A stretch of DNA of 64,000 bases, from contig CH003266.1 in the NCBI GenBank assembly GCA_000149265.1, positions 1,924,969 to 1,988,968 of the forward strand, given 5' to 3'. A program made the position numbers and the translations under genes. Shown here in pieces: positions 46,668 through 62,800 of the stretch. The notes under the pieces are model-generated. The model saw only the letters and a list, made by a program, of their open reading frames with translations. It was not told the origin of the DNA and made no database searches. The stretch is from Ciona savignyi (taxonomy: Eukaryota > Chordata > Ascidiacea > Phlebobranchia > Cionidae). How positions within the stretch are numbered: the first letter of the stretch is position 1; each line of letters starts with the position of its first letter.

Positions 46668-47184
46668 TATACTTCACTCGAATTTTGCTTGTGGTATTCA
46701 AGAATACTCAGCACGCAAAGACACCGATACCACACACAAATGCCAAAGGACTGATTTCGAAATCGACATATTAATGTGCTTTGCTGTTTGTTTAAATGGG
46801 GCTGCCAGGATAAGACAGCGAATTATATTTTTTTTAATAAAGTTGGTGGAATAGCGGTGGATAAAATGTGCTTACTGTTGACGGTCACATAAAAATATAC
46901 TTTATTTATAGCGATTAAGAGCGTCATTTTTATTATTAAGAAGTCTTAATTTGTAATTGTAAAAATGGCCGATTGTCACTACACAGTTATATTCCAAAAC
47001 GGCTCACGGTATATTTTATGGCATTGAACTAGAACAGATTTATGGAGGTGGACTGGCCAATAAAAACAATACTAAAAGATGAAAATATGAAACTTTTGAT
47101 TTTTTTCTAATCAAAACTCCACTCAAACATCGCTGGGTTTATAAATACAAAATAAGTCACTTACTGTCCGATCGCACAGCTTGT
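46668..47184. other. Spacer after the CAP gene
   Basis: Contains its 3' UTR and poly(A) signal; otherwise AT-rich and featureless. Confidence 0.4.
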
Positions 47185-47711
47185 GGGATTAGTGCGTTGT
47201 ATTTCAGTCGAAAGGTTTTAGGTTCAAAACTTGGCACTAGCAAGTCGGTTCTGTCCTTAGGCAAGGCCCTTAACGGACATTTCCTGAACCCGGCAGATTT
47301 ATTGAGTTCTACCAAGTAATGTGTGAATTATACACGACCATGCAATAGGATAGGATATTCATCTCTATCCCGGTGAATGGGAAAACCAAGGGGGTTAACA
47401 CACGGGCGATCGTCAGATCACCTCGCGCCCATCGTCGGGTTACCGGAGCTATTGCAGTGTGTTGTATATGATAGACATGTTTCTTCAATTTGGTAGAACC
47501 CATTAATCCGCTGGGCTTAGGTCCGTAAAGTGCCTTGCCCAAGGACACAACCGACTATAGCTAGCGACCAGTTTCGCACCTTCAACCTTTCGATTGAAAG
47601 GCGACGCACTTAACCGTTAGACCAACGGGCCGGACAAAATAGTTTTCGTAACCTAACAGTGGACGAGAGAATATCTGACGATTGCGTGTGTGTTAACTTC
47701 CTTGGTTTTCT
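47185..47711 (+). mobile_element. SINE A: older Cics-1-type copy split by another SINE
   Basis: Left part 47185-47344 (head to the CCAAGTAATGTGTGAATTAT region). Right part 47638-47711 (TTTTCGTAACCTAACAGTGG to CTTCCTTGGTTTTC). Together they form one diverged copy. Confidence 0.85.
47345..47637 (-). mobile_element. SINE B: full-length copy inserted into SINE A
   Basis: Minus-strand copy from GGATAGGATATTCATCTCTA to GTTAGACCAACGGGCCGG. Much closer to the family consensus than its host. Confidence 0.95.
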
Positions 47712-47715
47712 GAGT

Positions 47716-48000
47716 CCGACCGGTTAGTATGGCGGTTAAGTGCGTCGCGTTTTAATCGAAATGTTACAGGTGCGAAACTCGTCGCTGGCTATAGTCGGTT
47801 GTGTCCCTGGGCAAGGCACTTTACGGACTTTGCCTGAACCCAGAGGATTAATAGGTTTTAACAAATTGAAGGAACTTGTCTATCATATACAACACACGGC
47901 AATAGCTCCGGTAACCCGACGGTGGGAGCGAGGTGATCTGACGATTATATCCTATCCTATCATAGTCACGCGGATAAAAATGGATATCCTCTCCTATCCT
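47716..48000 (+). mobile_element. SINE C: Cics-1-type copy directly downstream
   Basis: Head GTCCGACCGGTTAGTATGGC, body GGCAATAGCTCCGGTAACCC, tail GGATATCCTCTCCTATCC. The body-tail junction is shortened. Confidence 0.93.
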
Positions 48001-48585
48001 TACTAAATGTTCCTTGCATTTTATTTTAACTAGCTTTGCCTTTATTTTTTATTTCAGTATTTACCAGCCCACCAGGTTAATGTAGAATACCCTCTCTTCT
48101 TATTTCTTTAATATCACCATTCCTAATCATACACACGACACACAAGATAATCTGACGTTTTATATATATTTCTATGTTAAAAATCAACCAACCATGATAT
48201 TTTCTAAGGAGGGAAACGTGCGCTAGTGTTTAGCTTTTTGCAGAGTTACAAATACGTTTTGTTATTGTAATATTGGTATATTATTATTTGTATTTTGTAC
48301 CTAAATAAATTGTACAATTTGTAGATGCAATTGTTTACATAACATGTCAATAATTAAGCTTTGCCTATTATGTGAAATATATATTTGAGTTCATAATGTT
48401 GTAATGTTCAATTATATTTAAACAACTTGATGGCTAGCATTTTAACTACCGCCTCTGGGTGTCTTCCCACTTTGTTTTAGCTTGTACAGAATATTAATAC
48501 TGAAATTGTATTGTGTGTTGTCAAAAGCTGATTGTTAAAGTGAATGTTTGTACTGCTTTTTTGTTCTGCTGATTTCCTTTAATAA
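48001..48585. other. Spacer upstream of NUDT21
   Basis: AT-rich; expected to hold the NUDT21 promoter and 5' UTR. No TATA or ORF assignable. Confidence 0.4.
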
Positions 48586-49302
<717 letters not shown>

Positions 49303-50765
49303 TACTAGTCACACTAACAACAAAAAATAGGTGAGCAGCAGACAACCACAACAATGTTTTTTTAACATGTATCAGTTCGGATGATTCTGTTACTAGTTGT
49401 GATGTAAATTAAAACATTAGGTGTCTTAAATTTGACGGCCATTTATTGTATGTTTTTTATACATACATTAAAACAACTAGATATATTGGGTAACAGATGA
49501 TTCAAAAGGTTTCCAATTACCAATTATTTTTTAATATTGTCCAGTTGGTATATTTCGAACTATGTTTTTCATCTACAAAAACTGTACATACATGTATTTT
49601 GTGTCACTTACGTCAAATTTGTTTGTAAAATACTGCCCAATACATAATTTTCAATGCATTTTATCGTGAAATGTTTGTTTCATGGTGCAACTGTAGTGCA
49701 AGATCTGTCTGTACAGTAAGCTAATGAGTAGTTTGTTGTTCAAAAATGGTGATTCGTTTTGAAATCTTAGGTTTAATACGGCAGCTAACTTACCTACCTT
49801 CTTCATATTAGTATCAATATGTTTTAAAATGTCAGATGGTTTTACACTGTTAAAACGATAATCACTGCCATTATGTTGTTCTTTACATGATCGCAAGAAC
49901 AACACAGATAAATATGAAATTATACTGTAGTACAAATATGCAAAATCCTTAATCGTTAAAATTTTAATATCATTGTGTCATATCATTATCTACCATATTT
50001 TTGTATATCATCATCATATGAAGATGCATGGGACTTCTATGGTAATTTATACTTGGAAAATACAACCCTGGTTAAGATGAAGTAAGTCACACTTTTATAT
50101 TTTGGTTTTACATTGCCTTCGATGTAATAATTTTCACTACCATCTTTATTTTTGACTTAGGCTGTTGTACAGTTACTGGTACTGCATGTTATAATTTTTG
50201 AATAAGTTTTATTAAAAATCGCTTTTGATGTTTTTGGTTGTCTAGAAAATGATATATATATTGTCTTTTTATTACTGTACCTTTTTAGATAGGCATTTTA
50301 TTTACTCTTTGCAACTGTAATTATTTTCAACGATGTGATTTTATATTTATTTTCTATTTTTGTATTGCTACATTGTTGGTTTTACCTATCTTATATAGAA
50401 AAAATGCTGCACGAGAGGTTAAGGGTTGTTAACTATACCATATTACTTGGTATTCTAATGCGAAATTTTGTATTTCTCCCGAAACCGGAAAAGTGGAATA
50501 GTTATCTAACTAATGTTGAAAACATAGTGGATCTTTTGTTCGATGTTGTGGCAGACGAAAATTATTGTCTTCATGGTATTTGTGCAATAATATTTCTAAA
50601 CGAGTAAATTTTTAAGAAGATCAGTTGAAATTTAAATGTTTTATCACATTAATACTAATACGCACATATTTTAACAATAAAAACTAATTAACTGCTATTT
50701 ATTATGTGTGGAATGTAATATATAGGCTAGTCTAGTCATGTTTAAATATCTCACTTTTGTTACAG
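49303..50765. other. Spacer between NUDT21 and the sulfotransferase
   Basis: Contains NUDT21 3' UTR. A 90-residue ORF at 50335-50607 begins with a hydrophobic stretch (MILYLFSIFVLLHCWFYLSY) and could be an upstream membrane-anchor exon of the sulfotransferase, but no phase-compatible donor was found. Confidence 0.35.
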
Positions 50766-52072
50766 GTGGACCATGTGTTCCCGAGAGCCAGATTTCCACA
50801 TACAAAGGGCAAGCATCTCCTTCTTCCATTATTATTGGATGTAAAAAGGGTGGAACTAGAGCATTGATAAATATGTTGTCATCCCACCCTAAAATAAAGT
50901 CTCTTCATGATGAAGGACATTTTTTTGACAATGATGATTCATACGCTTTAGGAGACTATTGGTGAGAGATTTAATTGCAACATGCTTAATTTTTTGCAAT
51001 GCCCAGCTCAGTTGGTAAAGCTTTTGTCTTAAGCTAAAAGATTATGAGATTAAAGCTGGGGTTTGGCTGCAGTCTGTTGCCCTTTAGCAAAAAACTTGGA
51101 AAACACCATCTGAACCCAGATTAATACAGTAACTTAAACAGTATATAAAAAAAGTTTTGATTGTGTACAGCACTGCTCCGGAGACCTAAGGACAGACAGG
51201 GGGTAATCTAAAAATTGCTAATGCAGCTCTTTGCATTTCCTCGACCATATGGATAAATAAGTATTCCATTATATCCTTCAGGTACAGAAGCCAAATGCCT
51301 GTGATTGATGGTCAACAATTGGTTCTAGAGAAAACTCCATCTTATATGTTGTCAAGTTTAACCGCAGACCGTATACACAAATTCAATCCAGATATTAAAC
51401 TAATGGCTATTCTACGAAATCCTGTTGACCGGCTTATTAGTGATATACTACAGGCAATTTATGAGTTTTACAGCTATTGCGTGCATGATACTGGTATTAA
51501 ATGCAATTTTTCTATAGATTGCATCTCGACACGGAAATAACCATAGTAAGATAGAACAGATGATTGTAAATAATAAAACAAGCTATAAACTATTTCAAAA
51601 AGGTAAGTATGCTGTTCAGTTAAGACCGTGGTTTCAATTATTTGGGCACCAGTCAATACAGATTGAGGATGGAAACTCTTTCATAAAAGGTAACAAATGC
51701 AATGGATGAGACCAATATAGTAACCTTTCCTGTACCATTTTATCAGATCCTCTTTCGGTACTACAACGCTTAGAACGTTTCTTGAACATTGAACCTTATT
51801 TTAACACGAACAACGTTTTTTTTAATGAATCAAAGGGCTTTTATTGTTGGTTACAAGATGGCCAGTCAAAATGCCTCGGAGAAAGAAAGGGAAGAAAGCA
51901 TCCCAAGGTGAATTAAAATAGGTCTTATTACACACATTGGTAGGTATGGTATAATAATTTAATTATACATATTTTTCAGGTGGATAAACAGATAATGGAT
52001 GCTTTAAAATTGTATTACAAAAAACCTAATGAAGAACTTTTTAAACTAATAGGAAAAAAATTTGACTGGTAG
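50766..52072 (+). CDS. Heparan sulfate glucosamine 3-O-sulfotransferase-like (HS3ST), 5' end missing
   Basis: Golgi type II enzyme that moves sulfate from PAPS to the 3-OH of glucosamine in heparan sulfate. Exons: 50766-50961, 51282-51453, 51518-51689, 51747-51907 and 51980-52072 (TAG). Visible: 5'-phosphosulfate loop IIIGCKKGGTRALINML; HDEGHFFD; WYRSQMP; LEKTPSYML; 3'-phosphate site ILRNPVDRLISD; C-terminal FFNESKGFYCW...SKCLGERKGRKHPKV and KKFDW. The 51454 intron starts with GC instead of GT (CAG|GCAATT) if the conserved frame is right. The N-terminal anchor exon was not identified. A diverged SINE fills the first listed intron and supplies the sequence just before its acceptor. Confidence 0.9.
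51000..51278 (+). mobile_element. Old, diverged SINE copy in the HS3ST intron
   Basis: Head-like GCTCAGTTGGTAAAGCTTTT, then CTGAACCCAGATTAAT, CACTGCTCCGGAGACC, GGATAAATAAGTATTCC and a short TATCC tail abutting the exon acceptor. Confidence 0.65.
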
Positions 52073-52441
52073 CAAATGGTTTTATTCAATTTTTTTTAAT
52101 AATATATTATTATGCATTTTATAAACTCGTATTATTTAGTATTTTACCTTGGCATACCACATGTACAATATAAATCAACCTCAAAATTATACGTTGTTTG
52201 ATAAAACACTAAAGTATACAGAGCAAGATCTTAATCAATATTTAAACATATAGCCTATATACCCATGGTTTATTCTGGTTATAGATACCAACAATTAAGG
52301 CACTACTGGGTATTTCTGTTCCGATCCTGATCGAAAGCACTAGATGCATTTGGTAGTGGGGTCATCATGTTTAATAATAAATATAGAAATCACAGTGTAA
52401 TCACGTTGTAAATTATTGCACATCGAAGTTCAGAATTCAGT

Positions 52442-52630
52442 TTATTGGCCACCACGCCGTCTTCGAGAATATGCCCCAATGCATGCAAGAAATCCACAAA
52501 TGCCAATAATAAGACCCAACGTCAGTGCAATCCCATCACCAGCATCAAAAGCAGAAGCTCCTGGCAGTAAACCCGAGAGTAGGATTGGTAAAATTAACAC
52601 AATGAATTTGTACAGCGCAGCTAAAATCAT
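52442..52630 (-). CDS. SMIM30: Small integral membrane protein resembling SMIM30, 62 aa
   Basis: Micropeptide with an N-terminal hydrophobic signal (YKFIVLILPILLSGLLPGAS), then FDAGDGIALTLGLIIGICGF and LACIGAYSRRRRGGQ. The AGDxIAL...G...CxCxGxYxRxR pattern matches what I recall of vertebrate SMIM30, an ER membrane micropeptide. A good acceptor (TTATCAG) 10 bases upstream of the ATG suggests a 5' UTR intron. AATAAA overlaps the stop codon (CCAATAAAC). Confidence 0.8.
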   Translation of the reverse strand: MILAALYKFIVLILPILLSGLLPGASAFDAGDGIALTLGLIIGICGFLACIGAYSRRRRGGQ

Positions 52631-54060
52631 CTTTGACAGCTGATAATACCCTTAAACCTTGTGCAGAGCAAAGTTAATGTCTGCAAGAAAATTGTACAGA
52701 AATCATTCAAAATAAAGAAGTTAACAAGATCATAACAATTTAGTGTTAACACTAAGGTACAGTCTTTAATAAACATACAGTGATGTACTAATTAAATATC
52801 TCTGCTATATCGACAACTACATTATTAGCTTGCTGGTCATATTGAAATCCTTAATTCACAGAGCGTAACTGATGGTTTAGGCTCGACACGCATGAGCTGT
52901 TTGTGGATAAAGATGTCGAACGTGGCTTTATGGTGATTCTTTTTATTCCTTTCCTGGGAAAGTGGTGTGTTATAAAACTGAATACTGTTGGCATCCAGTA
53001 ACCTGTCGGCTTATCGCAGTAATTATTAATATGTTGGATCAACGATATATCTAACATTGTTGTTAGCTATTGCTTTTTCGTATCAACTTTGCTTTATATC
53101 GTTTGGCTGCTTCATACGGTTGTAAATCCGCTTTAACGTTCCCATAACTTCTTCCCACATGCTATAATGCTGTCTTTTTGTTTTCGAGCATGCATTATTA
53201 TAGTTTCGAATTGTCATTCTTGCAGTGATAAGCTAAAGAAAACCTAGCCGTGGTGCACGAAGTAGCATCACCATTTTGACGCAAATTACGCATTGCCTGC
53301 ATATATTTAATTATTCATCATATGCGTGTTTTTGTCATGGACGCAAAATCAAGAATAAACCCAACCTTCCATGATGTTGTCGGATTACGGATTTTCGAAG
53401 TCATATTGGGGGAATCTCAGATTTAGTGCCAATAAACATTTGGCACCAAGTATAAACCTCTACAAAGTTGAAATTAAAGGCTATGAGTAGATCCATAAAA
53501 TATTTGCCTAATAATATCGGCAGGTAGTTTACATGCCATGCTATAGGTTGTTATATTACTAAAGTACATAAACTTAAGTTTATTTTTATTATATTTCGTT
53601 ATAATACATAATTTAATTTACAAGATTATGTAAATTTAGTAATTCTAATTGTAATCTAATTTGGAAAAAACTGTGTAGCTATAATTTTAATTCCCATCTA
53701 ATTTGAAAAAGACAAAACTTTTTCACTTGTCCGAATCTGTTCTGGAAGTGTTAGCTATTTTAGTTTGGGTATTAAGTGGTAGTTTTAGTTTATTGTTTTG
53801 CTCCTTCGTTACAATAAAGAACAATAGAACAATTATTTCAAATTAAGGAGGCAGGATAAAACGGCAAGACTACAGCAGTTAAAAAAAATAGCCGCACAAA
53901 TCAGTGATCAGTCTGATTATAGCTATCAACGGTAGACCTGAACAAAAGCAGTTGATGGAAGAATTTTTATTTGATACAGATGGAAAACTTTAGACTTGAT
54001 TTAAAATCCAGACCCCGATGCCTGCCTGATATCTATGTGTTGCAGAAATTGATTACGTAA
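52631..54060. other. Spacer between SMIM30-like gene and RPL22
   Basis: Divergent promoter region for both genes. AT-rich; no other gene recognised. Confidence 0.45.
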
Positions 54061-54078
54061 TTCAGAACCGCTCACACG

Positions 54079-54087
54079 TTCTTTTTT
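54079..54087 (+). promoter_or_regulatory. 5' TOP initiator of RPL22
   Basis: Pyrimidine run TTCTTTTTT about 30 bases upstream of the ATG, the usual transcription start type and growth-dependent translation control element of ribosomal-protein mRNAs. Confidence 0.6.
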
Positions 54088-54116
54088 AGTGAGTGATTTC
54101 GAAGTGAGCAGTGAAA

Positions 54117-56764
<2,648 letters not shown>

Positions 56765-56784
56765 ATTTCATCAAAATAAAACAA

Positions 56785-57110
56785 ACAAACCAAATATTAG
56801 TGAATCCCGGTGTAAGAAAGTTTAGATCAGGGTTTCTTAAACTGGGGGCGTGAAAGCTTCTGAAAAAGTTTAACAACCACTAGTTTAGATCAAGTGGGTA
56901 GGAAAATTATATCCCATTATCATTCTGGTAATGGAGTTTAGAGATTAATAAAAATTGAATTAGTAGAATAGTAACCTAAAATTAGTGATTGTATCCCGGT
57001 GTGAGAGAGTTTAGATCAAGTGGGTAAGAAAATTATTTCCCAATATCATTCTGGTAATGGAGTTTAGAGATTAATAAAAATTGTAAAAGTAGAAAACAAA
57101 CCAAATATTA
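56785..57110. repeat. Tandem duplication of the RPL22 3' flank
   Basis: Blocks ATCCCGGTGT, GTTTAGATCAAGTGGGTA, TATCATTCTGGTAATGGAGT, TTAGAGATTAATAAAAATTG and AAACCAAATATTAGT occur twice in the same order. One copy carries a 55-bp insertion. Confidence 0.9.
56828..56882. mobile_element. 55-bp mini-hAT element
   Basis: CAGGGTTTCTTAAACT at the left, AGTTTAACAACCACTA at the right (inverse with mismatches). Flanked by GTTTAGAT on both sides (56820-56827 and 56883-56890). The second tandem copy reads GAGAGTTTAGATCAAGTGGG without it. Confidence 0.85.
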
Positions 57111-57577
57111 GTTAGGGTTGCAACTTTGACGATATAGAAAGGATTTTCACTCGATATTGCCTTCGATCGAATAAACTGCCTCCAATCCGACTCCCAAGAT
57201 CGAGCCCACGCTTGTTTGAACGTTAGTTTGTTAATTGTCAAAACGTATCAATGAAACACGAAATAATTCAATGCACTTTACTCGTGCGGCTGCGAAATTC
57301 GCTGAAGCGATGATGTAACTTGTCAATAACCCCGTTGGTATTTGAGTTTAATGGATAGGTTGGTACTCGGGTATTTCTACATGACAGAGTTATTTTGCTT
57401 AACTGAGAGCTTGTCGTATTTAAATAATGTTTTATTTTTATTTCACGTGTATTTAAATGCTCAATATTTTAATGCACATTAATTTTATTTCAAGTGTGTT
57501 TAAGTGCACACACCACAGTGAGTGGTTAAATATACAGCAAGGTAGAAAGATTTTCATCAAACAAGAGATACATCTAC

Positions 57578-57732
57578 ATGATGCAGAGCAAAGTAGTCTT
57601 TCTCTACGTTCTTCTCGTGGTGCAGTTTGCATCACCCGATGCCTGGGGAGGTCTCGTCAGACCTGGAATCAAGCTTGTACCTGTGGTCACCGGTTCTCGA
57701 ATCCATAGAATATATAGAACATGCAGGAAAAT
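57578..57732 (+). CDS. Possible first exon of a secreted protein
   Basis: ATG-ATG start, then a clear signal peptide (QSKVVFLYVLLVVQFASPDA) followed by WGGLVRPGIKLVPVVTGSRI and RIYRTCRK. The frame runs to 57808 but a GTAAAT donor near 57740 could end the exon. No matching second exon was found before IPO5. Family unknown. Confidence 0.4.
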
Positions 57733-57797
57733 ACATTTTCTTGTAAATGTTGTGTGTATATTTAGCTGCCGTGAAATAACGGTTTATATATATTTAC

Positions 57798-58055
57798 GGG
57801 TAGGATAGGATAGGATAGGATATTCATGTTTATTCCTGTGACTGGTAAAACCAAGGGGGTTAACACACGGACAATCTTCAGATCACCTCGCGCCCACCGT
57901 CGTGTTACCGGAGCTATTGCAGTGTGTTGTGTATGATTCACACGTTCCTTTAATTTAGTAGAACCCATTAATCCCCTGGGGTTAGGCAATATCCGTTCAG
58001 TGCCTTGCCCAAGGACACAACCGACTAGCTATAGCGATCAGTGTCCGTGCTTATT
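57798..58055 (-). mobile_element. Cics-1-type SINE copy, minus strand
   Basis: (GGATA)n start, GATATTCATGTTTATTCC, CACCGTCGTGTTACCGGAGC, CACAACCGACTAGCTATAGC; the head is truncated. Confidence 0.94.
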
Positions 58056-59852
58056 TTGGAAGCAATTCAAGCGATAACGAATAAATAGCCTACTGTTTTG
58101 TGTTAACAAGGCCATGTCCTTATAAGTGCAGCAATACTAAAATTAATACGAAAATAATTTTGTCGTGTCAATACGAAACTAATTTTGCGTGTCTACAATG
58201 GCATCTTATAGCCTATCTGGTGTTGATGGAAATATAGCTTCTGGTGGGCTCTGTTCCATATCCATTGATGAATATCTTTCGACACCAATGGATTATGCAG
58301 TGGGATTGATTGGGTATTAGAGCGGTTTGGTTAGTTATTTGCATTTAAAAGATCCGATACATATACCGCATTATATATGAAAACGGTATTTTTGACAATG
58401 CTACCATGGATCGAAACTTGGCCCAAATAGAAAAAATTAGCTGCGTCACAAGCATAATTTGGTAACACACTTAAACACACGGCAGAAATAGTCACCAACC
58501 AGGATTAAAATTCCAGACATTTAAGATGACTTAGTATGGATTTGCGAATGATTTTTAATTTTAACCGGGGAAAAATTCCTACATATATAACAAAATTTTT
58601 AAAGTACGAGCTCAGTTTTCGGTGTTTTTGTCGCCGATATTATATGAAACCTGTGTATAAGATTGGTGACTTACAATCCTGATATTTGAAAAGAGAAATG
58701 TGGATTTATTTGCGTGCTCCGTTATCCCATAGCAACCTTTTGTAGTGACGTAGTCATAGAAAACACTCAAAGTCAAAGGTTGGCAACCTAATGTAGTTTT
58801 TAACCAATATTCCACAAAATAACAAATCACTGGAAATCGTAAACTAATCTCACGAAAAGGGATCAACGACATTAGATCTGCAACCTAAACCTACATCATT
58901 TCAATCGGTTATCACCTAAGAGCTGGTATATCCCTCTTTACAAATTTTGCTTGTGAACGCTTGGTCCGATCTATTACTGCATGCAGAAAAATTATTTTAA
59001 GAGGTTCCATAAATATGTATAATGTAAAATATGTTTTGCAAATAGTGGTAGTTAGATTCTTAAATTTTACTGTAATCTCTGAAGGATGATTAAAGTGTTA
59101 TTTCCATTTTGGCGGATTTGGAAATCCAAGCGTAAAAATCATCCAGGGTTATTGTCTGGTAACTTGAACCCACGATCCAGTTATTGAAGATATTTTTAGT
59201 GTTTGGTATATAATTGACGCGTTCTTGCTATTTTTAAATCAGACTGCTAATCAAACAATTTAAAGAGCTAAACGTTTTAATGTTTTAGGCTGTTTAATTT
59301 TTTGTGTTGCCGTTCTTTAGTGTCCATTTCACAATATATCTCTTCGACTATTTGGTGTCATTTTTCCGCTATTTCGGTTCCCATTGTTTAGCGTTATCCA
59401 TCTGCTGTTTTCCCGTTACCGGGATAAACCCTAACCTCATGTGTATTGCCATCAGGACCTCTATGGTTCTGTGTGTCCACGCTGCTTGTTGGAAGATAAG
59501 TAGTTTACCCGAGACGGAAAGGTAGGTTGTGGAAATATTAAACGTCTTAATAGTTTCACAAATGCTTTACCGCAATTTTATCCGTTTTAATTAATGTTAA
59601 GGTTATAGTTACAAAGGTATTAGGTTAAATTGATGCATTTAGAATTTTATATAAAAATATATAAAAAAAATAATTTACATTAAGAATTTGTAAAATATAC
59701 TTCTTTAACTCGGGTTAAACATTGATGGGAAGTCAAAAATTTAATTTTAAAGAACATATTTTTGATTGTTTTTTTTGTTTTGTTGTATAAAGAGTGTTTT
59801 TGATTGCAATTTCTTTATTATTAGAATCCTGCAATTGATTTTAAGTAAAATT
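58056..59852. other. Spacer upstream of IPO5
   Basis: AT-rich, several short ORFs without family resemblance. A possible small exon at about 59455-59520 (after CATCAG, before GTAGGT) could belong to the 57578 gene; not supported further. Confidence 0.35.
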
Positions 59853-62800
59853 ATGGTGGATGTTGGAAAATTTAGACAAATATTAAACGGAGTAAATTCC
59901 GCGGATAACGACGTTCGAAATAACTCAGAGGTGGGCAATGTTTTTATTAACTCACACATTCTGCATCATTAAAACAAATTGGTTGACCTTTATTGAGTTA
60001 ATATAATTTTCTCGTAGTTCTGGTTCCATTGTGACATAAACTTGAGTGACAGCCGGCCGGTTAGCCTGGAGGTTAAGTGCGTCGCATTTCAATCGAAATG
60101 TTGTAGGTGTGAAACTGGCCACTAGCTAGTCGGTTCTGTCCTTGAGGAAGGCACTTTACGACATTGCCTGAGCCCAGCTGATTAATGGGTTCCACTAAAT
60201 TGAAGGATAGTGTCTATCATACCAAGACACTGCAATACAATAGCGCGGGGTGATCTGACGATTGCTCATGTGTTAACCCCCTTGGTATTCCTATTCACGG
60301 TGATAAACATGAATATCCTATCCCAATTCATCCTGTGTACTTGTTATAATGATATTTAACAATTCTCTGTGCGTGTTCACTGTTCAGGCCCAAATTCATA
60401 CGTAATATTTTGTGAAATGAAAATGTAGCTTGTTTCTCATTGTCTCCTGTAGACTTAAGCTACAAAATTACTGTAGTCACACACACAGTATTTTAATGAT
60501 CATCGTTGTTTCTAAGGATATACTTTATTTACGGTATTGTAAATGTTTTGTCAGTAACTAGTGTTTTTTTAAAAAACACACTTCACACAGAAAGAATATG
60601 AGGAAGTTCCATTAGTCCATCGATTTATGTTGCTGATTAAGGTTCTGTCCACACAAGAGGAAGCTCTTGAAATCCTCCAGTTATCAGCGGTTCTTTTGAG
60701 ACGGATCATAACATCAGGTTATGCTGAGAGCTTCCTTGAACTAGGTAATTTGATGATTTGATCCAACATACTGAAAACATTTTGCTGGAATGTAAGCACC
60801 ATTGAGTGTAGTTTGGAAAGTGCATAATGTCTCTCCTTGGGATATAATTACACAGTGCAGAATTGGTTTGTAATATAAAAGACATTAATTCTGTGACTAT
60901 CCGACTGTTTTCGCCATTTTTGGTTCTTTCAGTAAGTTGTAGTGATTTTCATAACATCACACACCTTTAAACTTATACCCATCCCGATTTTAAATTCTAT
61001 CCTCGTGCTAAAATATCTCCGCCTATGGTCACTGTACTTTTTATATTTAGATGCCGACTCACAATCCAAACTGAGACAACAAATCATTTATTGTATCAAA
61101 CAAGAATCTAACTCTGTTGTAAGGAGGAAGAAGGCAGACTGTTTATCTGAACTAGCAAGAAAATCCGTGGGTAAGTATGATTTTCCTTGATGTTGTTGAA
61201 AAGTAATTTAAATAAATGTTAAAATTTACATACTCTACCCAGTACCCATATCGAGGCTAGGGATGTAGATACGAAGAACTTAGGACCCTAAAAAGAATCT
61301 TTAGAGATTTGAATCTAAAATTGCCATTTTTATTATTTTGAAGCAAACTGCATTAATGATTTAAAGGACAGAATAACAACATAGTAAACTGACATCTTTG
61401 AAAGATTACCAGCCATGTATTGGCATTTGTCTAAACTGTAACCCTAACCCTCTGTATTTCCTAGTAAAACATTTTCATTTAGTAAACATTGCATTAATCT
61501 ATTTCTTTTTTATTTGTTTATATCAATGGTTTTGAACGGTTTTGTCAAGGTGGAACGTTTCGTTGTTATCACATAAGGTGCCTACAACTTAAAAGTTTTT
61601 AAAATTGCTCTATGGTAATTGTGCATAGCAAGTATATTGCACTTTGCCGATACAGGTAAAGGAAATGCAACTATTTTTTGGCCATTTTACAAAAACATGT
61701 AGCTTTTACATGTCACGTTTTATCGCTTTGCAAAAACAACAAAAATATGTAGATGTAAACTCAATCACCTTTTAAACCTTTAGATGCAAATGGGAACAAC
61801 CAGTGGCCAGAAGTATTGACCTTTATGTTTGAATGCGTAAGCTCTCCAGACCCAGCTTTAAAAGAGATTCCTCTACATGTATTTTGGTATGGTACTTTTA
61901 ATATTATCATTCAAACTTTAACTTTTACTGTAGTTTTGCCGTATTATCCTGTCTCCTTAATTTGAAATAATTGTTCTATTCTTCTTAAACTAAACTAAAC
62001 GGCAACTGGTAGAGTTCTTTCTAAAATAAGATTAACAGAATACCAAGCAACTCAGAAAAAAAACACAGCCCCAATATATTTATTCCATTATATTGTTTGG
62101 TTTTATAGATACTGCTTTATTTTCCAGTCAATTCCCTGGAATTTTTGGCAACCAGCAAGAACATTATCAAAATGTGATTCGACAAATGCTGAGCCAATGT
62201 ATGCTCACAACAGAACAACCTTTCGTGAGTAGTTTGCTTCTGGATGCAGTTTGTATCTTTCTCTCATTTTTTAATTTTGACATGGGCAAATTGGAATTAT
62301 TATATTATTAAGATAGTAGAAATGTAAACAGCTTTCAAGATTATTTGGTAAATGAAAGACTAAAATTGCTTATTTCAATACATTTTGTAAGTGTTACTAA
62401 TCTTCATTTGACAGACTTTAAGCCTGAAAATGTGTTGCAAAGGGAATTTTTCAGCTGCTGTTTCTTTGCCTCTCCAAATTTGTCGCATATCCAAGCATAT
62501 TGTTTTAGAAGTAATAAATTATCTTTGTTCACAGATTCGTTATCTAGCTGCACAAGCAACGATTGCGTTTCTACTCACAAACGCAAATTCGAGTCATCTT
62601 CTGAGACATTTCCATGAGCTCGTGCCTGCAGTCGTCCAGGTGATTAATATTAAAAATAAAAAACAAAAAGGCAGACCTTGCTTCAATTTACCTGACTATG
62701 GCCGTGTTAAACTGTTAAACCTGGCCCTGGGAATGCAGTATTCTGCCAAATTACTCTGTTACCTTTTTACTCCCTGCACTTTCTCATTAAAACATGAGAA

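Noticed and set aside
47309-48006. ORFs of 79 and 88 residues sharing GDLTI...PLVFPFTGI
   Set aside because: The same peptide appears from many SINE copies (also at 32716, 35275, 55061, 57762); it is translated SINE sequence.
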